From the NCBI RefSeq assembly GCF_900172375.1, contig NZ_FWFS01000001.1, forward strand, positions 124,001-188,000: DNA of 64,000 bases, in the 5' to 3' direction. Below the pieces are notes generated by a model. That model searched no databases. It saw only the letters and a program-made list of their open reading frames with translations, and had not been told where the DNA came from. Position 1 is the first letter of the stretch; each line of letters starts with the position of its first letter. This document shows, piece by piece, positions 54,290 through 63,070 of this stretch. This stretch comes from Aquimixticola soesokkakensis (GTDB lineage: Bacteria > Pseudomonadota > Alphaproteobacteria > Rhodobacterales > Rhodobacteraceae). A program made the position numbers and the translations under genes.

Positions 54290-54909
54290 GCAAGCCTCTG
54301 TTATCATTTGAAGATTTTGGCCAGCCGGGCGCGTTGCAGACGCAGGTTGCCCCAGCGCCCGACCCTGCACCGATGCCCTCTGCTGAAGAGCTGGAGAGCC
54401 AGAGAATGGCCTCTTATGAACAGGGATATAAGGCGGGCTGGGACGATGCTGTGCGCTCGCATGCCGAAGAGCAAAGCCGGATTAGCGCGGATTTCGCGCG
54501 TAATCTTGAAGACCTCGGCTTCACCTTTCACGAAGCCCGCTCGCATGTGATGAGCGCGATGGAGCCGCTTTTGCAGCAGATCACGGCAAAGGTTCTGCCG
54601 CAGCTGGTATCGGAAACCTTGGGACAGACGATCATGGAAGAGCTGATGCCCTTGGCAGAAAAAGCATCGGATCATCCAATCCAGGTGGTGATTCCACCGC
54701 AGTCTCGCGCGGCGATAGAAAAGCTGGCGGCCAATATCGCGACGGTGCCTTTGGACATCGTGGAAGAGCCGTCTTTGGCGGAGGGGCAGGTGTATCTGCG
54801 CCTCGGGACGATTGAAAAACACATCGACATGAGCAGCGCTGTTGACCGGATCGGTCAAGCCATCAGTGCCATATTCGAGATTAATGAGAAGGCCTTGACC
54901 CATGGATGA
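54286..54909 (+). CDS. FliH-like flagellar assembly protein
   Basis: A 207-residue protein. The pattern YEQGYKAGWDDA is followed by a helical segment, and the C-terminal half (LYLRLGTIEKHIDM-like) resembles the FliH/HrpE stator of the export ATPase. Sequence support is moderate; position before fliN and the ATGA overlap with fliF support it. Confidence 0.7.
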   Translation: MSKPLLSFEDFGQPGALQTQVAPAPDPAPMPSAEELESQRMASYEQGYKAGWDDAVRSHAEEQSRISADFARNLEDLGFTFHEARSHVMSAMEPLLQQITAKVLPQLVSETLGQTIMEELMPLAEKASDHPIQVVIPPQSRAAIEKLAANIATVPLDIVEEPSLAEGQVYLRLGTIEKHIDMSSAVDRIGQAISAIFEINEKALTHG

Positions 54910-55177
54910 TACTGAAACGGCTGCCAAAAATCCCTTTACGCAGGTTCCGATTGAAATCACGATTTCAGTGGGACGCGCGCGCCCCCTGGTGAAGGATTTG
55001 CTGAAGCTACAAAATGATTCTGTCCTGCCGTTGGATCGCCGGATTGATGATCCGGTTGAGCTGTATATCGGCGATAAGCTGATTGCGCGCGGCGAGTTGC
55101 AGGAAATGGAGGGAGATAGCGCGGGGCAGCTGGCAGTCCGGCTGACCGAGGTCGCAGACCTGAAGAACGGGCTTTAA
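54902..55177 (+). CDS. fliN: Flagellar motor switch protein FliN
   Basis: A 91-residue SpoA-domain protein: VPIEITISVGRARPLVKDLL and PVELYIGDKLIARGEL. It forms the C ring. It overlaps the preceding gene by 8 bp. No fliM or fliG is in the window. Confidence 0.93.
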   Translation: MDDTETAAKNPFTQVPIEITISVGRARPLVKDLLKLQNDSVLPLDRRIDDPVELYIGDKLIARGELQEMEGDSAGQLAVRLTEVADLKNGL

Positions 55178-55183
55178 GTCGTG

Positions 55184-55921
55184 ATGAGCAACGCCAGAAG
55201 GCTTGCGATTCTGTTGGTCGCATTTACCATGATTTCGCTTCCCGCCTTTGGGCAGGATATCTCGATCGACCTTGGCGATGATGGATCGCTGGCAACGCGC
55301 TCGATCCAGATGATGGTCTTGATCACCCTGCTGAGCCTGGTTCCGGGCTTGGCGATCATGATCACCTGCTTTCCCTTTATCGTCACCGTTTTGTCGATCC
55401 TGCGGCAGGCGCTCGGGCTTCAACAGTCACCCCCCAACATGCTGATCGTCAGCCTTGCGCTGTTCCTGACCTATTTCGTTATGGATCCGGTGTTTACCGA
55501 AAGTTGGGAAACGGGCATCCAGCCGATTATGGATGGGACGCTGCAACTTGAGGAAGGGCTGCCGATCGCCTTGCAGCCATTTCGCGGCTTCATGGCGAAT
55601 CGTCTTGATCTTGAGACTTTCGAAAGCCTTGCGACCCTGCGACCCGACCCGCCACTTTACGAGGATCTTGCGACGGACGCGCCGATGTCATTGCTGGTGC
55701 CATCCTTTCTGCTCTCGGAGATCGAGCGGGCCTTTCAGATCGGGTTTCTCGTCTTTTTGCCCTTTCTGATCATCGATCTCGTTGTCGCCGCGATTTTGAT
55801 GTCGATGGGGATGATGATGGTGCCACCGGCCATTGTGTCGCTGCCGTTCAAACTTGCTTTTTTCGTCGTGGCGAATGGGTGGACCCTGATTTCGGGCGCG
55901 CTCGTGCGAAGCTACTTCTGA
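55184..55921 (+). CDS. fliP: Flagellar export gate protein FliP
   Basis: A 245-residue protein with a cleavable signal peptide (ends near FGQ), four membrane helices, and FliP motifs TCFPFIVTVLSILRQALG and MGMMMVPPAIVSLPFK. A GTG one codon upstream is an alternative start. Confidence 0.95.
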   Translation: MSNARRLAILLVAFTMISLPAFGQDISIDLGDDGSLATRSIQMMVLITLLSLVPGLAIMITCFPFIVTVLSILRQALGLQQSPPNMLIVSLALFLTYFVMDPVFTESWETGIQPIMDGTLQLEEGLPIALQPFRGFMANRLDLETFESLATLRPDPPLYEDLATDAPMSLLVPSFLLSEIERAFQIGFLVFLPFLIIDLVVAAILMSMGMMMVPPAIVSLPFKLAFFVVANGWTLISGALVRSYF

Positions 55922-55935
55922 GAGACACAGGCGAA

Positions 55936-55969
55936 AACACCCCCGCGTCCGGTTGGAGGCGGGGGTGTT
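55936..55969. terminator. Terminator after fliP
   Basis: AACACCCCCGC (55,936-55,946) pairs with GCGGGGGTGTT (55,959-55,969), followed by a T-rich tail on the plus strand. It lies between convergent genes. Confidence 0.8.
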
Positions 55970-55992
55970 GTTGTTCTGGGCTTTGTGACAGA

Positions 55993-58119
55993 TCAGGACG
56001 TTGTGTAATCCGCGTAATAACCGTCGTAGCGGTAGCCGCGTGTTGTCCCCTCATCAAGGTTCAATACCGTCAGCACGGGCACACCGGGGCGGACACTTTC
56101 GGTGATCTGGGTGTAGGAATTGCGCAAATCACCTTGACCGGTCACACCAAAGCGAACCACCTCCAGGGCGATGTCCGCATAGGGCGCGATGTAGCGGGCA
56201 TCAACGACCGGAACGAGGGGCGATGTATCGACGATCACGACATCCATCGCCGAGCGCGAGTTGCGCATCAGGGACTCAAATGTATTGCTGAGCAGCAATT
56301 GGTCCGTTGGCACATCGGCGCGTTGCCGCCCCAAAATCGTTCCCAGATGCGATTTTGGATCGGCATCGTAGAAACTTTCGTCATCTCCGACATTTTGGGG
56401 GTCGCGTAGATATTCGAGAAAGCCACGTTGCGGTTCGAGACCAAGTTGGCGGTGGATCATCGGTTTGCGTAGGTCGGCGTCGATCAACAGTGTCGATTTG
56501 CCCGCAAGTGCGTAAGTCCGCGCCAAAGCGAGCGACAAGCTGGTTTTACCTTCTGCAGGGATCGACGAGGTGATCATGATCACCAAGGCACCTTCGGTTT
56601 TGCGATCCATTGCCGCGCGGTCAATCACGGCGCGCAATTTGCGCACGCTTTCGGCATAGACCGACAGGGGCTCGTCGATGATATTATCCGCGATGCTCAG
56701 CTGCTCGGGTTTGAGTTCGATCAGCGGGATGGCGCCCGCAACACGCGCCGGTACGACGTTGCCAAGCTGGCTTGTCGATGTGATTCCGCCAAGAAAATAC
56801 TCGTTCAGGAGCGCAAGGCCGACGCCCACGGCAAGCGCAAGAATAAGCGCTGCGGAGAGGATAAGCTTGCGGTTGGGAAAGCTGGCTGCGCGCGGCGCAA
56901 TCGCTTCCGACACGATGCGGCTGTCCGCAACCTGAACCAAGGCCTGTGCCTCCAGATCGCGCATGCGCGAGAGCAGGGTCGAATACTGGCGCTGTGCGAT
57001 GTCCGCTTCTTGTTGCAGGGCAAAAATTTCTGCCAAAGTCGCCGAAGACAGGTCACCCGACAGCAATTCGGTACGGATCGTGTCGCGCACGGCGCTGGTT
57101 TGCGTCTCGATCTGCGAAATCTCGGCCTGAAGCCCCGATACGCTGGCTTGGCCACGTTCCGCGAGAGATTGCGTCAGGCGGTCTAGCCCGTTTTGCAGGT
57201 CGATGCCGGTTTGAGATTGCGGGTCTGCGTCGCTGAGGCGGGCCGCAAGTTGTGCGCGCTGCGCATTGAGCGCCGTTAGCGCCTGATCGTTGAGTTCATC
57301 GGCCAAAGACGACCAGTCCCCCGAGACCAGCAGAGCCTGTGCCTGGGACTGGCGGTCCTCGATCTGGGCGATGCGGGAGCTTGAGTCTGCAAGCGTTTCA
57401 CGCAGTTGAGCAATGGCGGTGGAACCGCTTTCGCGCTCGAGGCGCTCGAGGTTGGTATCGATATAGGTATCAAGTTGATCTTCCGAGGCGGCAAGCCTGT
57501 CGCGCGCGGCTTCAAGTTGATTTTGCAGCACGTCACGCGACCCCAGCGCCGCGTTGACTTTGGATTGCACCTGCAAATCGATATAGGTTTTGGACAGCCC
57601 GTTTGCGATGACGGCGGCTTTGTCGCGATCTGCCGATGTCGCCGAAATCGCCAGCACATAGGTCAGGCCGCGACGGCGGACGCTGACAGAATTGCGAAAC
57701 CGCGACAGGGCATCGTTGACCATCGCAGGGGCGCTTGAGCTGCTTGATGACAGGCCCAGCGCGACTTTGAGCTTTCCAACCGTGCCCAGTTTGGGCCCAA
57801 ACTCCGGATCCTGGATCAATCCCAGCCGCCGGATCGTCTCAAGGGCGACCGCATCGGATTTAAGAATTTCCACTTCGCTTTCCAGACGCGCGTTATCGGT
57901 GCTGGAATTCGTTGCAAAGGTGTCCTCGTCCAGGATGTTCTTGCGCGAGGTATCAACGATCACGAGCGTCGAGGCCGTGTAGGTCGGTGTCGTAATGAAA
58001 ATGTATCCCAATGCGACGACGAGAAAGAGGACGATGGTCGCAAAAAGAAGACGTGACTGGCGTTTGAAGATGCTGAAAAGGCTTTTGAGGTCGATCGTTT
58101 CGAAATCAGAATTGTTCAT
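55993..58119 (-). CDS. Wzc-like polysaccharide co-polymerase / tyrosine autokinase
   Basis: A 708-residue inner-membrane protein. It has two membrane helices (about 25-48 and 425-450), a Wzz domain, a long periplasmic coiled coil, and a cytoplasmic BY-kinase with Walker A SSIPAEGKTS, Walker A' LLIDADLRKP, and Walker B MDVVIVDTSP. The C-terminus is a tyrosine cluster, GYRYDGYYADY, the autophosphorylation tail. It controls chain length of an exported polysaccharide. Confidence 0.92.
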   Translation of the reverse strand: MNNSDFETIDLKSLFSIFKRQSRLLFATIVLFLVVALGYIFITTPTYTASTLVIVDTSRKNILDEDTFATNSSTDNARLESEVEILKSDAVALETIRRLGLIQDPEFGPKLGTVGKLKVALGLSSSSSSAPAMVNDALSRFRNSVSVRRRGLTYVLAISATSADRDKAAVIANGLSKTYIDLQVQSKVNAALGSRDVLQNQLEAARDRLAASEDQLDTYIDTNLERLERESGSTAIAQLRETLADSSSRIAQIEDRQSQAQALLVSGDWSSLADELNDQALTALNAQRAQLAARLSDADPQSQTGIDLQNGLDRLTQSLAERGQASVSGLQAEISQIETQTSAVRDTIRTELLSGDLSSATLAEIFALQQEADIAQRQYSTLLSRMRDLEAQALVQVADSRIVSEAIAPRAASFPNRKLILSAALILALAVGVGLALLNEYFLGGITSTSQLGNVVPARVAGAIPLIELKPEQLSIADNIIDEPLSVYAESVRKLRAVIDRAAMDRKTEGALVIMITSSIPAEGKTSLSLALARTYALAGKSTLLIDADLRKPMIHRQLGLEPQRGFLEYLRDPQNVGDDESFYDADPKSHLGTILGRQRADVPTDQLLLSNTFESLMRNSRSAMDVVIVDTSPLVPVVDARYIAPYADIALEVVRFGVTGQGDLRNSYTQITESVRPGVPVLTVLNLDEGTTRGYRYDGYYADYTTS

Positions 58120-58194
58120 CAGTTTTCCAAAAGGGGCGTTGTGGAATGAGAAATGTCTTATCAGCCGCGCTGTGGCTTCGCTACACGTTTCTAG

Positions 58195-59007
58195 CTAGTT
58201 GGTTTTTGAATTGGTTAACGTGCCGGAAAATGCACCGTCTTTGAGTTTGATCGCTGACAGCCGATGGGTCGAATAGGCTCCGGTATCGACGCAAATGCGA
58301 TGGGGAAGGACCAAAACCTGCGGTTCGGGCGTGTGCCCGTGCACCACTGTGGTGTTTGCGACGCGATGCTGGTCGAGGACAGCGGGATCACTCCAGACCA
58401 GATCGTCTTTCGATTGTTGGTCGAGCGCAAGATCCGGGTTCACACCCGCGTGGCAAAAGAACCATTCGGGCAGGGAAAGCGAGACGGGAAGGTTTGCGAT
58501 ATAATCGAGGTGGTTGCGCGGCACATGGGCGGCGATGATTTGCTTCATGCGCGTATTGCTCGACCTGCTCGCGTCGATCAGGTCGGAAGGCACGCCATAG
58601 CTGATCAGCGTTTCGCGGCCACCAAAGTCGAGCCATTGCGCGTTTTCGACGGGCGCTTGGGCAAACATGGTAAACATGTCTTCGTGGTTACCCATCAGGC
58701 AGACACGATCAAACCCCACCGGCGGCTTCGTCAAAAGATGATCGATCAGGGCGCCGCTTTGCGGGCCACGATCCACGAGGTCACCGAGCAGAACCAGCAG
58801 GCGCTGGTTGGGCGCCGGATCGGCGGCGGCATCGGCAGTGATCTTTTGCTCGAGATCGCAATAGGCGTTGAAGCACCCGTGTACGTCGCCCACCGCATAG
58901 ACAAGCTTTGGCATGTTTGGCAACGACAGGCGTCGAAACTGACGGTGGGGGTCCTGCGCGTGGCTGGTCTGCGTGCGCCGCTTTTGGAACAGGCTGGGCA
59001 GTTTCAT
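58195..59007 (-). CDS. PPP-family metallophosphatase in the polysaccharide block
   Basis: A 270-residue phosphoesterase with GDVHG (40-44), GDLVDRG (75-81), GNHE near 104, and distal histidines (CHAGVNPDLALD, VHGHTPE). The family covers bacterial Ser/Thr phosphatases and symmetrical Ap4A hydrolases. It overlaps the upstream ligase gene by 4 bp and precedes the tyrosine kinase, which suggests, but does not prove, a role in polysaccharide control. Confidence 0.82.
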   Translation of the reverse strand: MKLPSLFQKRRTQTSHAQDPHRQFRRLSLPNMPKLVYAVGDVHGCFNAYCDLEQKITADAAADPAPNQRLLVLLGDLVDRGPQSGALIDHLLTKPPVGFDRVCLMGNHEDMFTMFAQAPVENAQWLDFGGRETLISYGVPSDLIDASRSSNTRMKQIIAAHVPRNHLDYIANLPVSLSLPEWFFCHAGVNPDLALDQQSKDDLVWSDPAVLDQHRVANTTVVHGHTPEPQVLVLPHRICVDTGAYSTHRLSAIKLKDGAFSGTLTNSKTN

Positions 59008-60515
59008 TCGGGGCTGACTTTTGTGCTACGCGATGGTCGCAGGTTTGCGACCCCAAGTCCGCAAATGGCGATCAAAAGGAACACGTTGGCTTCCATTTCG
59101 AGCGAAAAATCGACCGTCGAATGCAGCGCGGCAACAACAATAGCCCCCAAAGTCGCAACAGGGGCGACAAAGTCGGTGGTCCGGTTGAGGTAGGATTTGA
59201 AGCTGCGCACAAAGACCATGCCCACGGCGATCATCGGCAGGGTTCCCGCGACAAGGCCCAACTCGACCCACAGCGCCAGATAGGTCGAATGCGCGAGGGA
59301 CCAGGTAAAGGCGGTGGAGACAGGGAGCTCGTGGAACAACTCGTAGGCGATGCGGAAGCTGTCGAGCCCATAGCCCGAAAGCGGGCGCATCGCGATCATG
59401 CCGATGACTTGCTTGTAGAGATCAAGGCGCGTTCCTGCGGCGCTGTCGATGGTGAGGGAGCGATCGAGAAGGTCGCTTCCGAAGGTTGCAAAGGCGACGA
59501 GTGTCAGAACAGCAATCGCGCCGCCGCCGCGCAACAGGGGGCGCAGGATCGATCCGCGCGCTTTTGCCGACATCAACACATAGACCACCCAAAGCCCCAC
59601 CAGCGTCGAGGCCGTTGCCGCCCGCGACGCGGTGAAAACCTGGGCGATGAAGACAATGCCAAGCGCGCTTGCAAACATCAAAAGTTCGATTCGCTCCGGC
59701 GACAAAAGCGACAGCTTTCCGGGACGGCGCATGCGACGCCGGTTCGCGCGATCCATCAACAAGGCCATGCCGCAAACGAGTCCCATGCCGAGGAAGGTCG
59801 CGAAAGAATTGCGGTTCACGAATGTCCCTGTGGCGAATCCCTCGTAGCTTTCCTTGGGCCCGAGGATCGAAATATCCCCCAGCACCGTCAACATCACGAG
59901 GCCGAGCACCGCGTGGGCGAAGACCGCATAAAAGATGTAGTGAAGGCGGCTTTTGACGCGATCCGGTCGCAAGGAGGTTGCGACAACGATGACGAAAAGG
60001 GCGATGTAGGACAGGATGCGCAACGCGGCCATCAGCGAGGATGAGGCCGAAAGTGACATGCGCCGCGGCACCAGATCTGGCGGGATATGTGCCGGTAAAC
60101 TATTGAGAATTCCAAGCGGAACGAGTTGGACGAGCCCTGCGAGGGGAATGCAAAGGCCAATGGCGATCAACCCGCGCAGCGAGGATACGCGGATAGAGCG
60201 ACCGGGGTCGCGCGCGGCAACCGCCCCGGCAAAGATCGCGAGCGCAAGGAACAGGACGACGCACCAGAACATCCACAAAACAGGGCGGTTCGACCCGAAG
60301 GGGATCGGTGCCAGCAAAACCAATGCCGGACCGAGCCATGAGAAACTGTTGGTAATCCGGCGTGCTGCACTTGAGCGACTGCGGGCCGTTTCCGATAGCT
60401 TTTCCTCGAAAATGTCTTCTTCGAACTGCAAGCCACTGTCGGGCGGGTTCAGCGAGACATCTTGACGGTCGAGCGCGCGTTCAGAAACCTTCTGCTTTAA
60501 CTTGTCAAAATCCAT
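59004..60515 (-). CDS. O-antigen ligase / polymerase-like membrane protein
   Basis: A 503-residue protein with a polar 50-residue N-terminus and about ten membrane helices. The Wzy_C-like loop has MRPLSGYGLDSFRIAYELFH and SLAHSTYLALWVELGLVAG. It likely joins or polymerises exported glycan. It is the first gene of the ligase-phosphatase-kinase minus-strand run. Confidence 0.82.
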   Translation of the reverse strand: MDFDKLKQKVSERALDRQDVSLNPPDSGLQFEEDIFEEKLSETARSRSSAARRITNSFSWLGPALVLLAPIPFGSNRPVLWMFWCVVLFLALAIFAGAVAARDPGRSIRVSSLRGLIAIGLCIPLAGLVQLVPLGILNSLPAHIPPDLVPRRMSLSASSSLMAALRILSYIALFVIVVATSLRPDRVKSRLHYIFYAVFAHAVLGLVMLTVLGDISILGPKESYEGFATGTFVNRNSFATFLGMGLVCGMALLMDRANRRRMRRPGKLSLLSPERIELLMFASALGIVFIAQVFTASRAATASTLVGLWVVYVLMSAKARGSILRPLLRGGGAIAVLTLVAFATFGSDLLDRSLTIDSAAGTRLDLYKQVIGMIAMRPLSGYGLDSFRIAYELFHELPVSTAFTWSLAHSTYLALWVELGLVAGTLPMIAVGMVFVRSFKSYLNRTTDFVAPVATLGAIVVAALHSTVDFSLEMEANVFLLIAICGLGVANLRPSRSTKVSPE

Positions 60516-60841
60516 TCGGCAGCTTTAGCCTATTTTCATTGCCTTGAGCGTTCTTACTGACGGGCAATCTGCTTCAAGACAAGATGAAACCCTTGGGAAA
60601 GGGACGAATCTATGCCCCTGTGGCCCGAGCTTGGCCCCCAAGCGCGATGCGGTGCCCCATAGGCGTGCGCGCGAATGCGGCACTGCGGCATCGGGGGCGC
60701 CCATATGTTGCGCATAGTCCACAGCTCGGGGTGTGATTTTTGCGCAGACCTGCCGATTTACGGCTTTTGCGGATGTTTTCTTGCGCGAAGTCGTGATAAG
60801 CGTCAACTAGATAGAGAATTCGATTCATTTGGGGATTTACC
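60516..60841. other. Divergent promoter region
   Basis: This 326-bp gap separates the ligase-like gene and the secreted protein gene. I see no gene in it. Two divergent promoters are expected, but none matches consensus well. Confidence 0.4.
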
Positions 60842-61267
60842 GTGAAAAACTTTGTTCTTGCTCTCGCAACATCCGCCGCACTTGTCGCACCGCAATTCGC
60901 AGCAGCCGAAGCGCAATTTGACGTTGCGGCATTGCAAACAGGTTGCACTACTGCACCCGCTTCCTGCGTGACGCTCGTTGGTGGCCTGATCGCATCGCTG
61001 AAAGCCGCTGGTTACACCGGCGCGGCGCTCGACGAACAGCTCGCTGAAATCGCAGGTGCCGTTATCGGTGCCGCAAAAGCGTCGGGTAAAAACGACCTCA
61101 ACAACGCTTCCTTCGCCTCGGCTTTGAACGCTGCGGCTGAAAGCGCCAGCGAAGGCACCCGTACGGGCATCTCGAGCGCGGCAAACGTTGTTGCTTCGGG
61201 CGAAGCCGATAACATCGGCGGCACCGGCTTTGGTAGCGTTGCAGACGACGGCGCCAGCGTTTCCTAA
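60842..61267 (+). CDS. Small secreted alanine-rich protein
   Basis: A 141-residue protein from a GTG start. The signal peptide (about 1-22) ends near QFAAA/EAQ. The mature part has two cysteines, is rich in Ala, Gly and Ser, and is helical up to about 115, with a Gly/Asp/Ser tail. No family is recognised. A strong terminator follows, so it is a single-gene unit beside the polysaccharide genes. Confidence 0.7.
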   Translation: MKNFVLALATSAALVAPQFAAAEAQFDVAALQTGCTTAPASCVTLVGGLIASLKAAGYTGAALDEQLAEIAGAVIGAAKASGKNDLNNASFASALNAAAESASEGTRTGISSAANVVASGEADNIGGTGFGSVADDGASVS

Positions 61268-61293
61268 GATCTGCTTGGCAGTTTCAGATATCG

Positions 61294-61322
61294 AAAAAGG
61301 CGCCCGTTGAGGCGCCTTTTTT
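61294..61322. terminator. Strong bidirectional terminator
   Basis: AAAAAGGCGCC (61,294-61,304) with GGCGCCTTTTTT (61,311-61,322) around a 6-nt loop. It serves the secreted-protein gene and the convergent gene. Confidence 0.88.
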
Positions 61323-61347
61323 GTGTCCAAGTCCCTGCGCTCCGCTC

Positions 61348-61869
61348 TTAAGCGCATTCACGAACGCCCATCCGGATCAGATCGGCTCCGCGCATTTCAA
61401 AATGTCCGACAACGATCTTGCGTCCCTTTTGCATATACCAGTTGCGCAGTTGCGACGGATAGTAAGAGGCCATCAGGGTCGACCAATATTCAAATTCGCG
61501 CGGCGGGAGTGCGACCCCGTGAAATTCCGTGCTCGGGCCGTGAAAACCGAAAATCGCGTTGCGACCCACGCAGGTATTCGCCAGGCCGAGATACATCGTG
61601 CAGGCCGACATGCAGTGCCCGCGCGGAATCTCCACACGCGATCCGCTGGCGCGCAGCGCGTTTATTTCGGCGACGCGGTGACTTAGGTTGCCGCCAAAGT
61701 CTCTGGTGACAACGAGGCGTCGCGGTTGGGCAGAACTGGCCGGTTCCGGCAGCGTCGCGCCCAGTGCAAACACGATCAAACTTGCCGTGCCGATCATTGT
61801 CGTCACAGATTTTCTTTCAGGCCCGCGCAAAGCTTTCGGGCCCGTACGTTTCGTACGGAACAGTTTCAT
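61348..61869 (-). CDS. Secreted ClpP-like hydrolase fold protein
   Basis: A 173-residue protein with an N-terminal hydrophobic segment (about 25-45). The core RGHCMSACTMYLGLANTCVG and IFGFHG resemble periplasmic ClpP/crotonase-like proteins where the SAC serine is the presumed nucleophile. Three cysteines may form disulfides. Function unknown. Confidence 0.65.
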   Translation of the reverse strand: MKLFRTKRTGPKALRGPERKSVTTMIGTASLIVFALGATLPEPASSAQPRRLVVTRDFGGNLSHRVAEINALRASGSRVEIPRGHCMSACTMYLGLANTCVGRNAIFGFHGPSTEFHGVALPPREFEYWSTLMASYYPSQLRNWYMQKGRKIVVGHFEMRGADLIRMGVRECA

Positions 61870-62081
61870 AAATCACCCCACTTGGTTTCCGGCTTGGTGC
61901 CGGTTGAACGTCAAGCCCACCTCGCGTTCTTGGGTGATTAGACGGCAGCGAAGTGAAAGAACCCTTTACGGCCAGCGCCGCGATACCGCATATTCGAGGC
62001 AGGTTTTCATAGGTTTTCGTTCAATTCTTGCGCATTTGTGCGCCCTTAGTTTGGGGAATTAAGGGCCTATCTTCCCATGGG

Positions 62082-62096
62082 TTAAGCGCACGTTCA
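62082..62096. promoter_or_regulatory. Weak CtrA-like box upstream of motB
   Basis: TTAA-N7-TTCA, one mismatch, 46 bp upstream of the motB ATG. Confidence 0.3.
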
Positions 62097-62141
62097 CCTC
62101 CGTCCCGTAGGTCTGGTTTCGGGTGAAATGTGAGGTGGGCT

Positions 62142-62978
62142 ATGAGCGGAAAAGGTAACGCGCCAGTCATCATAAAACGCAAGAAGGTCGTCGCAGGCGA
62201 CGGGCACCACGGCGGGGCATGGAAAGTGGCATACGCCGATTTCGTGACCGCCATGATGGCATTCTTTCTTTTGATGTGGCTGTTGAACGCGACGACAGAA
62301 AAGCAGCGCAAGGGGATCGCGGATTTTTTCAATCCCACAATCCCCGTGAACCGGATCTCCGGGGGCGGTGACGGATCTTTCGGGGGGGATAGTGTCTTTA
62401 CCGAGGAAACGCTGGCCCAAAACGGGACGGGCGCACCGGAGGGGCAATCTGCTTCGAATCAAGAGGGCAGTGGCGCATCCAGCGGTGCCTCGGATGCGCA
62501 GAGCTACACCGAGGTTAAAGAAATGCTATCCGCCTTTTCAGGGGAAAGCATGGCGGCCGATAGCGCGCTGCGCCACATCGTGACGAAAGTCACGGATGAG
62601 GGGTTGATCATCGAGCTACACGATCTTGAGGACGAGCCGCTCTTTGCCAAGGGCAGCGATGTGCCCGAGCCCGTCCTCGAACTGTTGGTCGACATGATGG
62701 CCGAGGTCTTTTCCATCGTGACGAACAAGGTCGCGTTGAATGGCTTTATGGCCTCGCAACCCGTTGTTGTTGCACGAAACCCCGTGTGGAACCTGTCCTC
62801 GCAGCGCGCTGACAGGCTGCGGGTCATGCTTGAAGAGGCCGCCTTTCCTGCCAGTCGAATCCAGCGGGTTAGCGGCTATGCCGACAGGCGCCCTGTCGTG
62901 AGCAACCCTGTGTCGTTTCGCAATAACCGCGTGGAACTGATCTTGCTGCGCAGTGATATTTCGGCGGCGCAAAATTAG
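62142..62978 (+). CDS. motB: Flagellar motor stator protein MotB
   Basis: A 278-residue protein starting MSGKGNAPVIIKRKK, preceded by GAGGTG. A single membrane helix holds the ion-binding Asp33 (AYADFVTAMMAFFLLMWLL). The C-terminal OmpA-like domain binds peptidoglycan (LSSQRADRLRVMLEEA, RVSGYADRRPV). Its partner motA is 11 kb upstream. Confidence 0.95.
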   Translation: MSGKGNAPVIIKRKKVVAGDGHHGGAWKVAYADFVTAMMAFFLLMWLLNATTEKQRKGIADFFNPTIPVNRISGGGDGSFGGDSVFTEETLAQNGTGAPEGQSASNQEGSGASSGASDAQSYTEVKEMLSAFSGESMAADSALRHIVTKVTDEGLIIELHDLEDEPLFAKGSDVPEPVLELLVDMMAEVFSIVTNKVALNGFMASQPVVVARNPVWNLSSQRADRLRVMLEEAAFPASRIQRVSGYADRRPVVSNPVSFRNNRVELILLRSDISAAQN

Positions 62979-62993
62979 TTAGAATTGCGGATA

Positions 62994-63008
62994 TTAGGGG
63001 CGCGTTAA
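62994..63008. promoter_or_regulatory. CtrA-like box upstream of flgE
   Basis: TTAG-N7-TTAA, one mismatch from consensus, 16 bp after the motB stop and 63 bp before the flgE ATG. Confidence 0.45.
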
Positions 63009-63070
63009 GGTGAACGGGGTAGACCAGAGGCAACCTTTTCAGGGTTGAAGCAGCAGAAAGGCGCTCCTCA

